From NCBI GenBank assembly GCA_000697335.1, contig JNEM01015804.1, positions 1 to 17,417 of the forward strand: 17,417 nt of DNA. The letters run 5' to 3'. Source of the stretch: Conidiobolus incongruus B7586. Its lineage: Eukaryota; Entomophthoromycota; Entomophthoromycetes; Entomophthorales; Conidiobolaceae. Below, piece by piece: positions 1 to 10,302 of the stretch. Under the pieces are notes generated by a model. The model saw nothing but the letters and a program-made list of their open reading frames with translations. It was not told the DNA's origin and did no database searches. A program made the translations under genes and the position numbers. Position 1 is the stretch's first letter. Every line of letters begins with the position of its first letter.

Positions 1-1889
1 AGTGATCGACAGTACTTTCACTTAAAGACAGTGATGAACCCAAAATATGCAATACTTTAGTATATTCGTCAAAGTTGGGGATCATACCACAGAAACAGTC
101 GACAGCTTCTTGGAAGATTGATTCGAGATTCTTGGTTACCAGCATAATAGGTTGGTTATTTTGACTTCCAATTAAAGTTGAAATGCGTACACTCCACTTC
201 ATAAAATCTCTGGATGTAATGGGACGACCTACTCTAATGGATGATAAACCATACTTTTCGGGGTTGGAATAGAGTAAGCACATACAACGGAATACTTCGA
301 CCAAACTGGGAGCAATTACGGAGAGGTTGGGATACTTTGTAGATACTACTTGGCACAATTCTTGATCGCTCAAATGATCAACGTGCACTCGAGTCCATAG
401 AGAACCCCCTGGAATAGATCTTTCAATGTGGAAATCTCTTGAAATAGTACTTGTAGCAACTCTGCGAGTGGCAAACATTTGGAAACCTTGGGCAGCTCTA
501 ATTCTTTCGCCTCTGTTGGGAATAAAGAGGGTTCTGGATTCTAATAAAGGAACAATGACAGAAATAACTTCTTGAGGAGCTAAATCAATATCTTCAATCA
601 AGACCCAGCTGCCTTCTTCAACAGCTTTAGTAAGGACACCTTCTTGCCAGCGAAAAGCACCAGGAGTGGACGTTGAAACATAGGTACCCAATAACGCCTT
701 GGAATCGGTCTGATCCCCAAGATGAATAGTAATTAAATCCTTCTTGTTCAACACACGAGCCAACTCTTGAACTAAACAAGTTTTACCAGCGCCAGTAACA
801 CCATCAAGTAAAACGGGACTACCCATAGATAATGCCAAAGCAATCTCCCTCAAATTGACGACGGTCGTAGGGACGTAAACCAAAGGATCGACCTCAGTGG
901 TTAAAGGAGCGGAGTGAGCAGTCTTGAATAATAATACATTACACACGTTAACGACACCTTGAGATAAATAGGGATCGTATGGTGCTAAGTCCCAAGAATC
1001 TATATCAGTATTTAAATTGGCTGCCTTTTGAGTATTAATTAATTCGGTATCTTCTAAACTATATTAATTATCAATATAATCAAAATCTTTAAAATCAATA
1101 TTATTAATTACATTGAATCTTTCGTCTTATTTAGTATTTTAGCGTCAACTAATTTGTCTAAAGATTTGGAATCGATATTAGGATTTAATATACAAATATA
1201 ACTCATTAACAATTGAATTTCTTCATTTTGGACATTGAATAAATGCAAAAGTGGACTGAAATCCCAATAATGAAATATCTCGGGTAGTGTTAGGGCTATA
1301 CTTTTTAAACACTGGAGTATGGATATGATTTCAGATTCCTAAAATATCAATAGATTAGCTTGTAGTTAACAAAACATTAATAAAATGTTTACATTTTGGT
1401 AGTTGTTAGATTGAATATTTTGAGATAATTTATCGATTAAAAGTCTATTATTAACAAAGTGATCTATCATAAGACTGAAATATAATTAGTAAAAATTTTA
1501 CATAAATAAAATAAATGAATAAGCTTACTTTGAAACTTGAGGTACAACTGGAAGGATTTGACTTAAAGCGAGATAAAAATTCAATAAATTAATATTTGAA
1601 GATTTGGATAAATCTGTTATGACGATTAATAAGCTAATTAAAATTTGAATTGAATCAAATTACCTAAAGATCTCTTGACAATTTCAATAAATAACGGTTT
1701 AAAATAAGTTAAACAATTTTGAATTTGAAAATTATTTAAAATACAAACACTTATATTATTTAATAATTGGTTAATATCTACGCCATTAACATTCTGTAAC
1801 TGGCTTAAAATGGCTATTGAATTGGAATCGGTTGATCCAATGGTTTTTAAATTTTCTAAAAATTTTTGATAATTTTGAATTAGTATCAT
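1..1889 (-). CDS. MDN1: Midasin (MDN1/Rea1), 5' part, five exons, cut by window edge
   Basis: Midasin is a giant dynein-like AAA+ ATPase that removes assembly factors from pre-60S ribosomal particles in the nucleolus and nucleoplasm. The start is the ATG at 1889. Exons read downward as 1889-1664, 1613-1529, 1474-1393, 1338-1112 and 1058 to beyond position 1. The four introns are 50-54 nt, GT-AG, and the phases join without a stop. The roughly 559 codons present cover the N-terminal helical region (residues 1 to about 260) and the first AAA module. Walker A GVTGAGKT lies at residues 293-300 (positions 802-779) and Walker B VLIEDID at 359-365 (604-584). A PNRGER stretch follows, then a sensor-like FATRR, as in Rea1 AAA1. 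The family is about 4,900 residues long, so most of the gene lies outside the window. The first four exons are AT-rich and weakly conserved. Exon 5 is clearly more GC-rich and strongly conserved. The identification is firm; the exact N-terminus is less so. Confidence 0.93.
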
Positions 1890-1924
1890 GTTTTGGATTG
1901 GTCTATTTAGTTTTTCTGTAGTGT

Positions 1925-1955
1925 TTAATCAATTTTTTGTAAAGAAATTGATTAA
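1925..1955. repeat. 11-bp perfect inverted repeat upstream of MDN1
   Basis: TTAATCAATTT (1925-1935) and AAATTGATTAA (1945-1955) are perfect reverse complements around a 9-nt spacer. The repeat ends 36 bp upstream of the MDN1 start codon, so it is either a 5' UTR hairpin or a palindromic protein-binding site. Chance is possible in DNA this AT-rich, although the arms include G and C pairs. Confidence 0.4.
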
Positions 1956-2067
1956 GATTTTGCCCTGAAGTTTTTACAGTTATTTATAAACTAATTTTGA
2001 AGATATGAATTATGGGATTCAGATTAATTTTGATTTTTAAATCTAAGTTTATTTTTAGAGTAACTAT

Positions 2068-2403
2068 TAACACGCCTTGGGAAAGCCGTGTCCAGAGTAA
2101 TTCAGATAAAAGAGAGAGAGAGATCTGGGAAACTCCAGGTAAGTGCTAGGGAGATAGGAGGTTTATTGGTTTAAGTCAAATAGCTGAGGGGACCCAGATC
2201 GAACTCGTCTTGTTGAGGACAGCTCTAATTCCGGGTTTTATATAGTGTGTTGGGTAAGGTGATTCAGGAGATTCTCCGGTAACTTATATCATCGGCCAAT
2301 TAAAAGATAGAGCGGGAGCAGATGGCATGCGAGGGGGAAATGACTTTAACATTAGGATGATATAAGAATAGTTAAGTAGAAGGAAGTTACCCTGCTCGTG
2401 ACA
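2068..2403 (-). mobile_element. Solo LTR of an LTR retrotransposon, probably Ty3/Gypsy-like
   Basis: About 336 bp of clearly higher GC content stands out from the AT-rich flanks. Read on the minus strand it begins TGTCACGAGCAGG and ends near CAAGGCGTGTTA, so the ends form a short imperfect inverted repeat. Inside are a TATA-like box (TATATAAAA, about 2244-2236) and, some 70 bp on, an AATAAA poly(A) signal (2167-2162). That is the usual promoter-to-poly(A) order of an LTR. A pyrimidine-rich CT run lies near the 3' end. No internal region, reverse transcriptase or second LTR is present, so it is a solo LTR left by recombination. The low AT erosion suggests it is younger than the mariner relics. 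It lies about 210 bp downstream of a tRNA-Leu gene. The outer ends are uncertain by a few bases and no clean target duplication was found. The family is inferred from the termini only. Confidence 0.7.
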
Positions 2404-2596
2404 ATATAAAATACCTCTAATATTGAAGCTGTAATTTTAAAAAACGAAAATTATTAAAAAAAATGAATGAATACATGAAATAAGAAGGTTAGATATAGAT
2501 TTGGTTAAAGATTAAATATAGGTTATATAGTATGTCTATAAAAAATAATTATTGTTCATCAAAATGTAAAATTTAAATGAATTAAATAAAATTTAT

Positions 2597-2604
2597 AAAA
2601 AAAA
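2597..2604 (-). terminator. RNA polymerase III terminator of tRNA-Leu
   Basis: A run of eight A on the plus strand reads as eight T on the minus strand. It begins about 10 nt past the 3' end of the tRNA-Leu gene, which is the usual pol III stop signal. Confidence 0.75.
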
Positions 2605-2614
2605 GATTAGAGGA

Positions 2615-2695
2615 TGAACAGAGAGAGGTTCGAACTCTCGCCTCCGAAGAGACCAGGCCTTAACGTGGCGCCTTAGACCACTCGGCCATCTGTCC
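2615..2695 (-). tRNA. tRNA-Leu (anticodon AAG), type II, with shortened anticodon arm
   Basis: On the minus strand the 81-nt sequence folds as a class II tRNA. The acceptor stem GGACAGA pairs with TCTGTTC, with one G-T pair. The Leu-type D arm is TGGCCGAGTGGTCTAAGGC. A 13-nt variable region has a CTC/GAG stem closed by TTCG. The T arm is GAGAG-TTCGAAC-CTCTC and the discriminator base is A. The seven-base loop TTAAGGC (2663-2657) gives anticodon AAG at 2661-2659. The anticodon stem is one base short: CCACG on the 5' side faces CTGG on the 3' side, leaving C30 bulged or mispaired. No intron and no encoded CCA are seen. It reads leucine CUU, and also CUC if A34 becomes inosine. It is probably functional, but the stem defect leaves room for a pseudogene. 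Confidence 0.9.
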
Positions 2696-3347
2696 ATATT
2701 TTCCTAATCAATTTAGAAAATATTTCTTTTTTCAAGCAATTATTTGTACATAATATTCATACACATTTTTAATTTCATTTCAACTCATTTCTTTCGGGCT
2801 TAGTTTTTTATAATTTTTATTTCCATCATTTTTTCTCAATTCTCATATTTTTACTTTGATTTTACCTTTTATTAGTCAATTTTATATTATTGAATTTCAT
2901 TATATTTTATACCATATTATTTCATTCCCCAATTATATTGTTTATTTATTAGGCCTAACACTGAATTCTATTCAAGCTATATTAATAATTTTAAACAAAG
3001 GAAATATTGGTGTAATTAATATTTTATATTCTTAAATATTCATAGAATTTAATATTCTATATAAATTCTAATTTATCATTTTTATATAAATGTATTTAAT
3101 TCAATCAATAGTTCGAACTAAACTTATTTAACTAGATATATAATATATAAAAATCAAATATCAATTTTTTAAATATTGAAAGCAATATTCTATTTCAAAT
3201 ATTAATTCAAAACATAAATTAATTAATTTTAAAATGACAATTAAAATTTTTATATTAATCCCATAAAAATATTTAAGAAGTTCAAAAGTTATAAAATCAC
3301 AATATATTGCAAGATTATTGATATGATCAATAAATTACAATTAACTA
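2696..3347. other. AT-rich intergenic region, nothing recognised
   Basis: This separates the tRNA-Leu 5' end from the methyltransferase start. It is nearly all A/T, with homopolymer runs. No ORF, RNA gene, mobile element or convincing repeat was recognised on either strand. It must hold the methyltransferase promoter and the upstream flank of the tRNA gene. Confidence 0.5.
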
Positions 3348-4817
3348 ATGACAACAGAATCAATTACATCAAAATTCTCCAAAGAATTTTTAAACTATTT
3401 AAAATCTAGTGGTATCGATCCTGGAATTTACAACATTGAATTAAAATATCGATTTATAAGGTTACACTCAAAATGTTTAAAATTGTTCAGTAATACTGAT
3501 AATACAGATGAAGAGGTAAAATATTTAATCAAATAATATATATATCATAGAAATCTAATATAAGCTATTCAGAATAATTGGCATAGTATCGATATAAATA
3601 AAATTAAAGAGTTAACAAATTGGAAATTTATTGAATTTATTTCAAATTCTAACGGATTTTACAAAATTTTATTCAATGAAAAAATTAATAATACTAAATT
3701 GTAATATTGAAACATTTATTACATATCCATTTTTTTGAATTTTTATTAATTGGATTGTTGCATTTTTAGATATGAGGATGGTTTGGTAAATCTTACTATA
3801 TTTTACATAAAATGATCAATTAATTTTTGATTAGGTTTACGGTATTGATTTGAGTTCTGGTATTGCTGTAGAGGCTTTGAATCTTCAACCTAACGATCAT
3901 GTGTTAGATATTTGCTGTGCTCCAGGTATTACCATTGCAACTTGCATTATATAATTCATATTTATTTTGATTTAGGTGCAAAACTCCTGATGACAGCTGA
4001 TCAATTATTGAATGGAACAGGAACATTGACTGGAGTTGATATCAGTTCATCTAGATTATCTAATACTCGATCACTTATCAAAAAATATAAACTACTTCAT
4101 AAAGTGAGACTATTTTGTCAAGATGCCACCAAATTTAATGTATTAATTCCCACCGATCTCAAAAAAGGATCCAAATCTCAGGATGGAGTTAAGCCATTCT
4201 ATGCTCCAAAGCTATTGAGATATAATTTGCAATATTTGAACTATAATGAACCATCCGATGTGGATCAGCTATATGATAAAATAATAGTAGATGCCGAATG
4301 TACTCATGATGGATCTATCCACCACATTTTAAAATATTTTAACAATAGTGAAGAGAGTCCAAATCAATATAACACCAACCTGAATTGGAGTCAGTTTGAA
4401 TCTAAATTTCTAAACTCAGAATACTTGAATAACTTGTATGACTTGCAGCTCAGTCTATTATTACGAGGATACAAATTACTCAAGCCTGGAGGTACTTTAG
4501 TATATTCCACTTGCAGTTTGTCCCAACACCAGAATGAGCGCATTATCCTAAAATTCTATCGTGAACTGGAACGTATTGGCACTACACTACCACAATGGCA
4601 AAGTGTTTCAAAATCTGTGAATATTGGACTTACTTTTGGCCCAGCAAATTTACAAGGTTTAGATGAATTTAGCAAATCGGAACTCGATCGTCTCCAAGGT
4701 GCTGTTAGAATGGATCCAAAAATTTCTCAAACTTCGGGTCTATTTATTTTTAAGTTGGTAAAACTTCAAGAAAATGAAGAGAATTCGGATTTTACGAACA
4801 AGAGACCAAAAATATAG
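3348..4817 (+). CDS. NOL1/NOP2/Sun-family RNA cytosine-C5 methyltransferase, divergent motifs, five exons
   Basis: This S-adenosylmethionine-dependent enzyme of the RsmB/NSUN family should methylate C5 of cytosine in tRNA or rRNA. Exons are 3348-3515, 3573-3700, 3770-3785, 3835-3925 and 3976-4817, with introns of 57, 69, 49 and 50 nt. The product is 414 aa. Visible motifs: YGIDLSSG at 106-113; the SAM-binding loop DICCAPGAKL at 129-138, where most members have CAAPGGK; the acidic ribose-binding residue in GVDIS (D156); motif IV DAECTHDGS with C243; and KPGG...YSTCSLS with the catalytic cysteine C314. Both family cysteines are therefore kept, but motif IV has Glu-Cys where Pro-Cys is usual. 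Exon 3 is only 16 nt. No PUA or mitochondrial targeting signal is evident. AATAAA overlaps the end of the gene at 4818. Which NSUN branch it belongs to, and its RNA target, cannot be said. Confidence 0.88.
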
Positions 4818-5296
4818 AATAAAAATATAGACCATTGTATTATTTAAGTTCAAATTAATTTTATTTTATATTATTTGTTTCAACTTTTGTATAATTATGT
4901 AAAAAATGAACAATGGACTTGTAAAAATAAAAATCCCATAATCGAAAATGTATGAAAATCTATGACCAAAAAATATAAATAAAAAATTATTTTGGGGCGA
5001 ATTTATTAGTCAGACCCTTAATTCCAAGCAATAACAAGTAAATGAAATTAATTTGAAACTAAATATTTATTAATAAAATTGAACAATTAGTTGATACTAC
5101 GTCTACTATTATTATTTCTTTACTTACATTTGACCTATTTTCTGAATTGATTAAATAACTAAATTTTTAAAAGGTATGAATTTTTATATCTCAATCATTT
5201 GATAAATATTAAACTAATATTATTTATTTTTAATTTTTATATATCTTCATTAGAATTTAAACGTAAATTTATAACATTATACTTTAAACTTGTAAA
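4818..5296. other. Intergenic: methyltransferase 3' flank and symplekin promoter
   Basis: AATAAA motifs at 4818-4823 and 4926-4931 may serve as poly(A) signals for the methyltransferase. The rest is AT-rich, with no recognisable gene. An ORF that runs from here into the first symplekin exon in another frame has no family resemblance. Confidence 0.45.
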
Positions 5297-8200
5297 ATGT
5301 TGGATAATGAAGATATTACAAGTTTGCAACAATTATTGCAACAAATTGAAAATGAAAAAGAGAATTTTAAGAGGACACAATTATTAGACCAAACTTTCAA
5401 ATTCCTGTTAAAGAGAACTAACAAGATCCCTCAACTCATTTTAATAATCCTTGAAAAAATTGATTTGAGTGATTTAATGTTATGTCACTGGCTTTTGGAT
5501 CGATTACCTGCTATTTTACCTCATATGAAAGGGAAACCTGGAGTGAATGAGCGTACGATATTGATTTAATTTATTAACAAAAAATTAGACCCACTAATAA
5601 TTTTTTGCTTTAGTTATGACTAAAGTTTTGGATATTTTATTAGCACAGTTCAAATACAAAAAGTTTCCACCAGTTTTCTTGGTTCAAATTTCGTGCTTTG
5701 TTATTCGATTCTTGATGGATCAAATGTAACAGAAGTTTTTATCAACATCATTTTTATTATATATTAACATGATTGTAGTCGTGATAATTCTCAGATTAAA
5801 TCTAACCTTGGCCAACCTCTCAAAATATTAATTGACTCTTTGCTAAATGTTCCCCTCACCGATATGCAAATAAAAGTGATGATGATTAAATGTTTTCAGA
5901 CCATTATCGTTTCATTATCTGGAACGGGTCCAGATTTGAAGGTACATTTACGATATTTCTTTCTTTGTATTTTTATTAACATAATATTTAGTTCAAGGCT
6001 GCTAATCCAGAATTTAATAATATTTCATTTCATGAAAAATCTCAGCAGGTTTTAAAGTACCTGGAAAAAGGATTGAGCAATGATAGGTAAGACTAACCTT
6101 AGTTGCTTTAGAATTTTATTAATAATATATTAGGAGTTATAATGTCTTGACTGCGATTATTAATGCATTCACAATTATTTGTTTGGAAAGACCACCATAT
6201 TCAGATAAGATTATGGATATAATCATGAATTTTTATAATTCACCACCTTCTTACCTAAATGCTTTTCAATTGAAATGTGTACAAAAATCTATTAAAGTTC
6301 AAGTTATTAATCTTCACAAACACAATCATAACAATCAATTTAGTTCTAAGGTCACAAAAGCTGCTGAAGATTTTCTACGCTCTAATCCTCCTACACAATC
6401 ACCACCAACAGATCCATTTATCTCACAATCTACTCAGCCAGCCAATCAACCTCACCAATCTAAAGCTCTACCTTCTCGTCCTCCTTATCAAGATCAGCAT
6501 CAGCGCAATGCACCCCGGCCCCAAAGACCTTTGCTAGGTCAGCCTCCTCATCAACAGTCACATCATAAACCTAATCTTGGCCAAAATCCAAACCAGCATT
6601 TTCATCAACCGCCACGTCCTCAAAATTCAAGAGGAAATCAATATTTACCTAGACCTCCTCATCCTCAGCATATACGCCCACCTCCATTCCAACATCCACC
6701 ACCACAACTTCCACACGATTTTCCACCTAATCCTCAGTTTATGCATATGCATCAACCCAACCCAATACCCTATCCACCTCATCATGAATATCCACCTGAA
6801 CACTTTAATGGTTATCCACCTTATGAAGATTTTGAGCGCCCTTACTATCATCCAGAGCATCCTCCACAAGAACCATTGATCGAGTATAATGAATATTATA
6901 CTCCATACCCTGAAACAGTAATTTTATTTAATTTAATAAATATATATAGATTGCATATACTTATATATTAATTTTTAAACTTTTAATTCAATAAAATTTT
7001 AATAGAAGTACCCATCATTCGCTGAAAACGCTATGGTCGAGCCGCACCATATGAATCCTGGCTATCCCGAACACCACATGGACTATTACCCAGATGCTCC
7101 TCCGCATGATTGGCCTTCGCAACAGCAAAATAATATGTCACCTCCTAATATACATAGACAAGAGGTAATATACTTGATTCATCAAAATATTAATTTTCTA
7201 ATTTGGTATAGTTTGAGGCTGAATCTCGCCCAATATCAGGACCATCAACTCCCCCATTTGCTCAACCACACAACCTTCCAGCGCCGGTAGTCCATGAATC
7301 AAGAAGACAAAATTTTACGCCGCCTTTTAATCAAGAGCAAGGTGAATTTGAACGTCCATTACCTAAACAAACTTCAGCACCGGCTATTCCTCTGGCTCAA
7401 TCAAGTGATCAGCCAGCTACTGCATCTTCTGAATTACCTGTACAGTTGCAGCCTCAAGTGGAATCAACACCTGAACCATCCGTTATTAAATCTGATACAA
7501 AAACATCTCAATCACCTACAATTGTATCTGGCGAAGATTTGACTGAAAACAATACTCTAGTTAACTCTATCTCATCTTCCCCATCAATAGAAGAGATTGA
7601 AGAAGTTGAAGAGGAATTTGAACTTACTGAAAATTGGATCAATAGTATTAAATCCTTAAGTTTCCAGCGTCTCTTACAAAAAGGGACTCAGATTACTTCA
7701 AAAGATAAATCTGATAAGTTAGTTGGATTGGACTGGATGATACTCAGCTCTAGAATTGCTTCGCTTAAACCTGCAACTGAAGATACTTTAACTGATGAAT
7801 CGGAGGATTTGAGAAAGATTATGTTTGATTTTATTACTTTAGATTTCAAAGCCAAGTAAAATCTTACAATAACTTCTGTTTACCTAATTTACTAATTACT
7901 ATGTTAGTTTACCACTTATGCTAAACTGGATGCTTGAAGAGTTTTATAAATGGGGAGTGGATGAAACAAACGTTAAAGTAATTTGGATTTGCTAATCCTC
8001 CCAATGATAGACTTACAATATTTTAATAGACCTCATCTTATACCTATTGGCTTCATCGATTATTGGACGAAATTAACCCTCCACCTCCTGATGTCAAATA
8101 TATCTCAGAAACTAAAGAATCAAAATTAATCGCTCCTATATTACTAAATATACCATTTTTGACTAAACATTGTTTTGAATGGCTTTGGAAATGGTGTGAA

Positions 8201-10302
8201 TCGCCACAATGGTAATTATTTTATACTTTATATTTAAAAAAGAATCATATTAATTGCTATAATTTCTAGTACTTTAACAGGATTTCATTGTCTCAGGGAA
8301 TTACTTTATAATCGACCTGCAACCCGTGAAATTGGTCTTGAAAAATTGCTATCTTACAGCATTTGTACAGGTAAATTACTTACTCACTTAATACTATGCA
8401 ATAACATTTCAACCACGATTAACTTTAGATCATTTATTTCGCAATGCTGCAATTGATGCAGCTCAGCGGCTAGTTACCGGTTGTCCATCTATCACAAATG
8501 ATATCATTACATTTGCCATTAAATCTTTCAATGAAGTCAACCAAGTTAAAATTCCCAATTGCTTGAAAACGCTTGAAGACCTTGCAAACGAAATGAAGTT
8601 ACAACAATTAGGTAAGGAATCCGAGTCACAAAATAACGATCTCTATGAAGAATCAAAAAATACAATGAATCTAGAGGATACTACAAATGAGGTAGCTATA
8701 ACTTCACCCAAGAATACCGAAACAAAGAAGAGGAACTTTGAAATGGTTCCAGAAGACGAAGAGGAAGAATCAAAAGAAGAGGAGGAGGATCCGAGTCAAG
8801 CCAAGGCTAAATACGAGTTGGAAGTAATTCGTCGTAGTGAGCTCTACTGTGGTATTATTTCTAAAAAGCCGGAATTGGTTAAAGAGTAATTCACATATCA
8901 CATATATGATTTTTAATTCATTAATAGTTTTTTAGATTTTTAAAGAGCTATAACAAATCATCATCCCAAGTTCAAGACACTCTTAACCGTAAACTTAAAA
9001 ATTTAATCAACGACTTAGGTGGAGAGAATCAATATCTGTTGGAGAGCATTGAGGAATTTATTGCAACTGCTCCTAACTTAATTTTCAATATTTTAAATAC
9101 TTTGGTTGAAAAAGGTGACAAATCTAACAAATTATTTATAATCATTAATTAAACCGAATATTCTATAGGCAATGTAGCAGTTGATTTGGTCACTACATTA
9201 AAAGAAATTTACCACAAAGGAAATCTATATGAATTAAACTGGGAATTTTTAGATACTGTATTACCTAAATTAAATAAGGTACGACTAAAATATTGTATAT
9301 AAAATTTATATTTTTCACGGATACATTCAATTACTAGAAACAAATATATCAATTCATTCCTATTATCGTGTCACGCATTGACTCGAATGAAACTGATAAA
9401 GATCAAAATAGAGCTAAAATTCAAGAATTATTACTGACTTTGCAAGACCCTCACAAGGATATAGATGGCAATCCAAGATTTAAAAATCCTCTCACCCCTG
9501 TTGATTTATTGATCCAATTACATCTTTTGACTACTGATGATCAACTTGGAAAATTTGACGAAGGTAACTAATTCTACGTTATTTTAAAAAAAATAACATT
9601 ATTAATTATTTATTATTTGATAATAGCCATTCAAATTTGTATCAACATGCAATCTACATTTAATATGGAAGCGATTGCAGAATGTTTGAAATACCTAGTA
9701 GACCAAACCCAACTTCCTATTTTACTTGTTCAAACTGTAAAATCATTACTATATTTATCAATTCATTTACTAACCCAAATTTATTATAGATGATTAAAGC
9801 TGTTAACATATATTCACAGTTAACCAGTACAGTTAATGGTTTGCTTCTTAAATTAGTTCAGTTTCACTGCATTTGGTCCCATGAAAGTCTCTGGAAAGAT
9901 TTTATTGAATGCTGTAAGCTTACTATCCCTCAATCCTTTAATGTACTTTTGCAATTACCCAAAGAACAATTGGAAGAAGTTATTGTCAACCATGAAGAAT
10001 TATTACAAGGATTGGCCAAACATATCAAGAACAAAATGAATCACAACCAACAGATGCGAGTCTATGCTCTGTTACCCATGCTTGATATTCGACCTCAAGT
10101 TCCTTCGAAGCAATCAAACAAGGCAGATAACAAAGATGGAAAGCAAGCCAACAAAATCGATAATAAGGATGGATCTAGTAAGAACAAGCGATCTAAGTCG
10201 CAAACCAACAAGAGAAATAGATCAGATACATATGATGGGAGATCAGACAGTGGAAGGGATCACTCGACTGATAGCAAAAAAAGTAGAACTCGAGGTCATT
10301 GA
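5297..10302 (+). CDS. SYMPK: Symplekin / Pta1, scaffold of mRNA cleavage and polyadenylation, 16 exons
   Basis: Symplekin is the nuclear scaffold that links CPSF/CPF, CstF and the Ssu72 phosphatase during pre-mRNA 3'-end formation. Exons: 5297-5552, 5614-5725, 5779-5941, 5992-6086, 6134-6917, 7006-7164, 7212-7855, 7908-7977, 8030-8211, 8270-8370, 8429-8885, 8936-9114, 9169-9278, 9338-9563, 9627-9736, 9790-10302. All 15 introns are GT-AG and 47-88 nt, and every phase joins. Predicted product: 1386 aa. Residues 1 to about 290 are the N-terminal HEAT-like region, including DMQIKVMMIKCFQ, which parallels the human NDGIRTHAIKFVE stretch. Residues about 290-620 are a Pro/His/Gln-rich linker. An acidic run lies near 965-980. 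Residues about 1155-1285 are the conserved symplekin C domain, with LWKDFIECCKLTIPQSF and LLQLPKEQL. The last 80 or so are Lys/Asn/Arg/Ser-rich with RS-like pieces. Vertebrate symplekin is about 1,270 aa and yeast Pta1 about 785. The identity is firm; a few junctions could shift. Confidence 0.92.
6385..7500 (+). other. Pro/His/Gln-rich disordered linker inside symplekin
   Basis: Across exons 5-7 the reading frame encodes about 330 residues dominated by Pro, His, Gln and Tyr, with repeated PPH, PPP and HPP clusters. The stretch from about 6640 to 6890 is the densest. It sits between the N-terminal HEAT-like region and the rest of the protein and has no visible fold. The codons vary (CCA, CCT, CCC, CAT, CAC), so this is protein-level low complexity, not a simple DNA repeat. 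Confidence 0.75.

Noticed and set aside
2571-2614. Poly-A-rich sequence next to tRNA-Leu, considered as a tRNA-derived SINE tail
   Set aside because: The tRNA body keeps near-complete secondary structure and the A-run reads as a pol III T-terminator on the tRNA strand.
6645-6869. Open frame on the minus strand opposite the symplekin P/H-rich exon
   Set aside because: It is the antisense of Pro/His/Tyr-rich codons, giving Trp/Arg/Met-rich nonsense with no family resemblance.
7294-7542. Leu/Asn/His-rich open frame on the plus strand
   Set aside because: It is an out-of-frame reading of symplekin exon 7; the correct frame joins in phase to both neighbouring exons.
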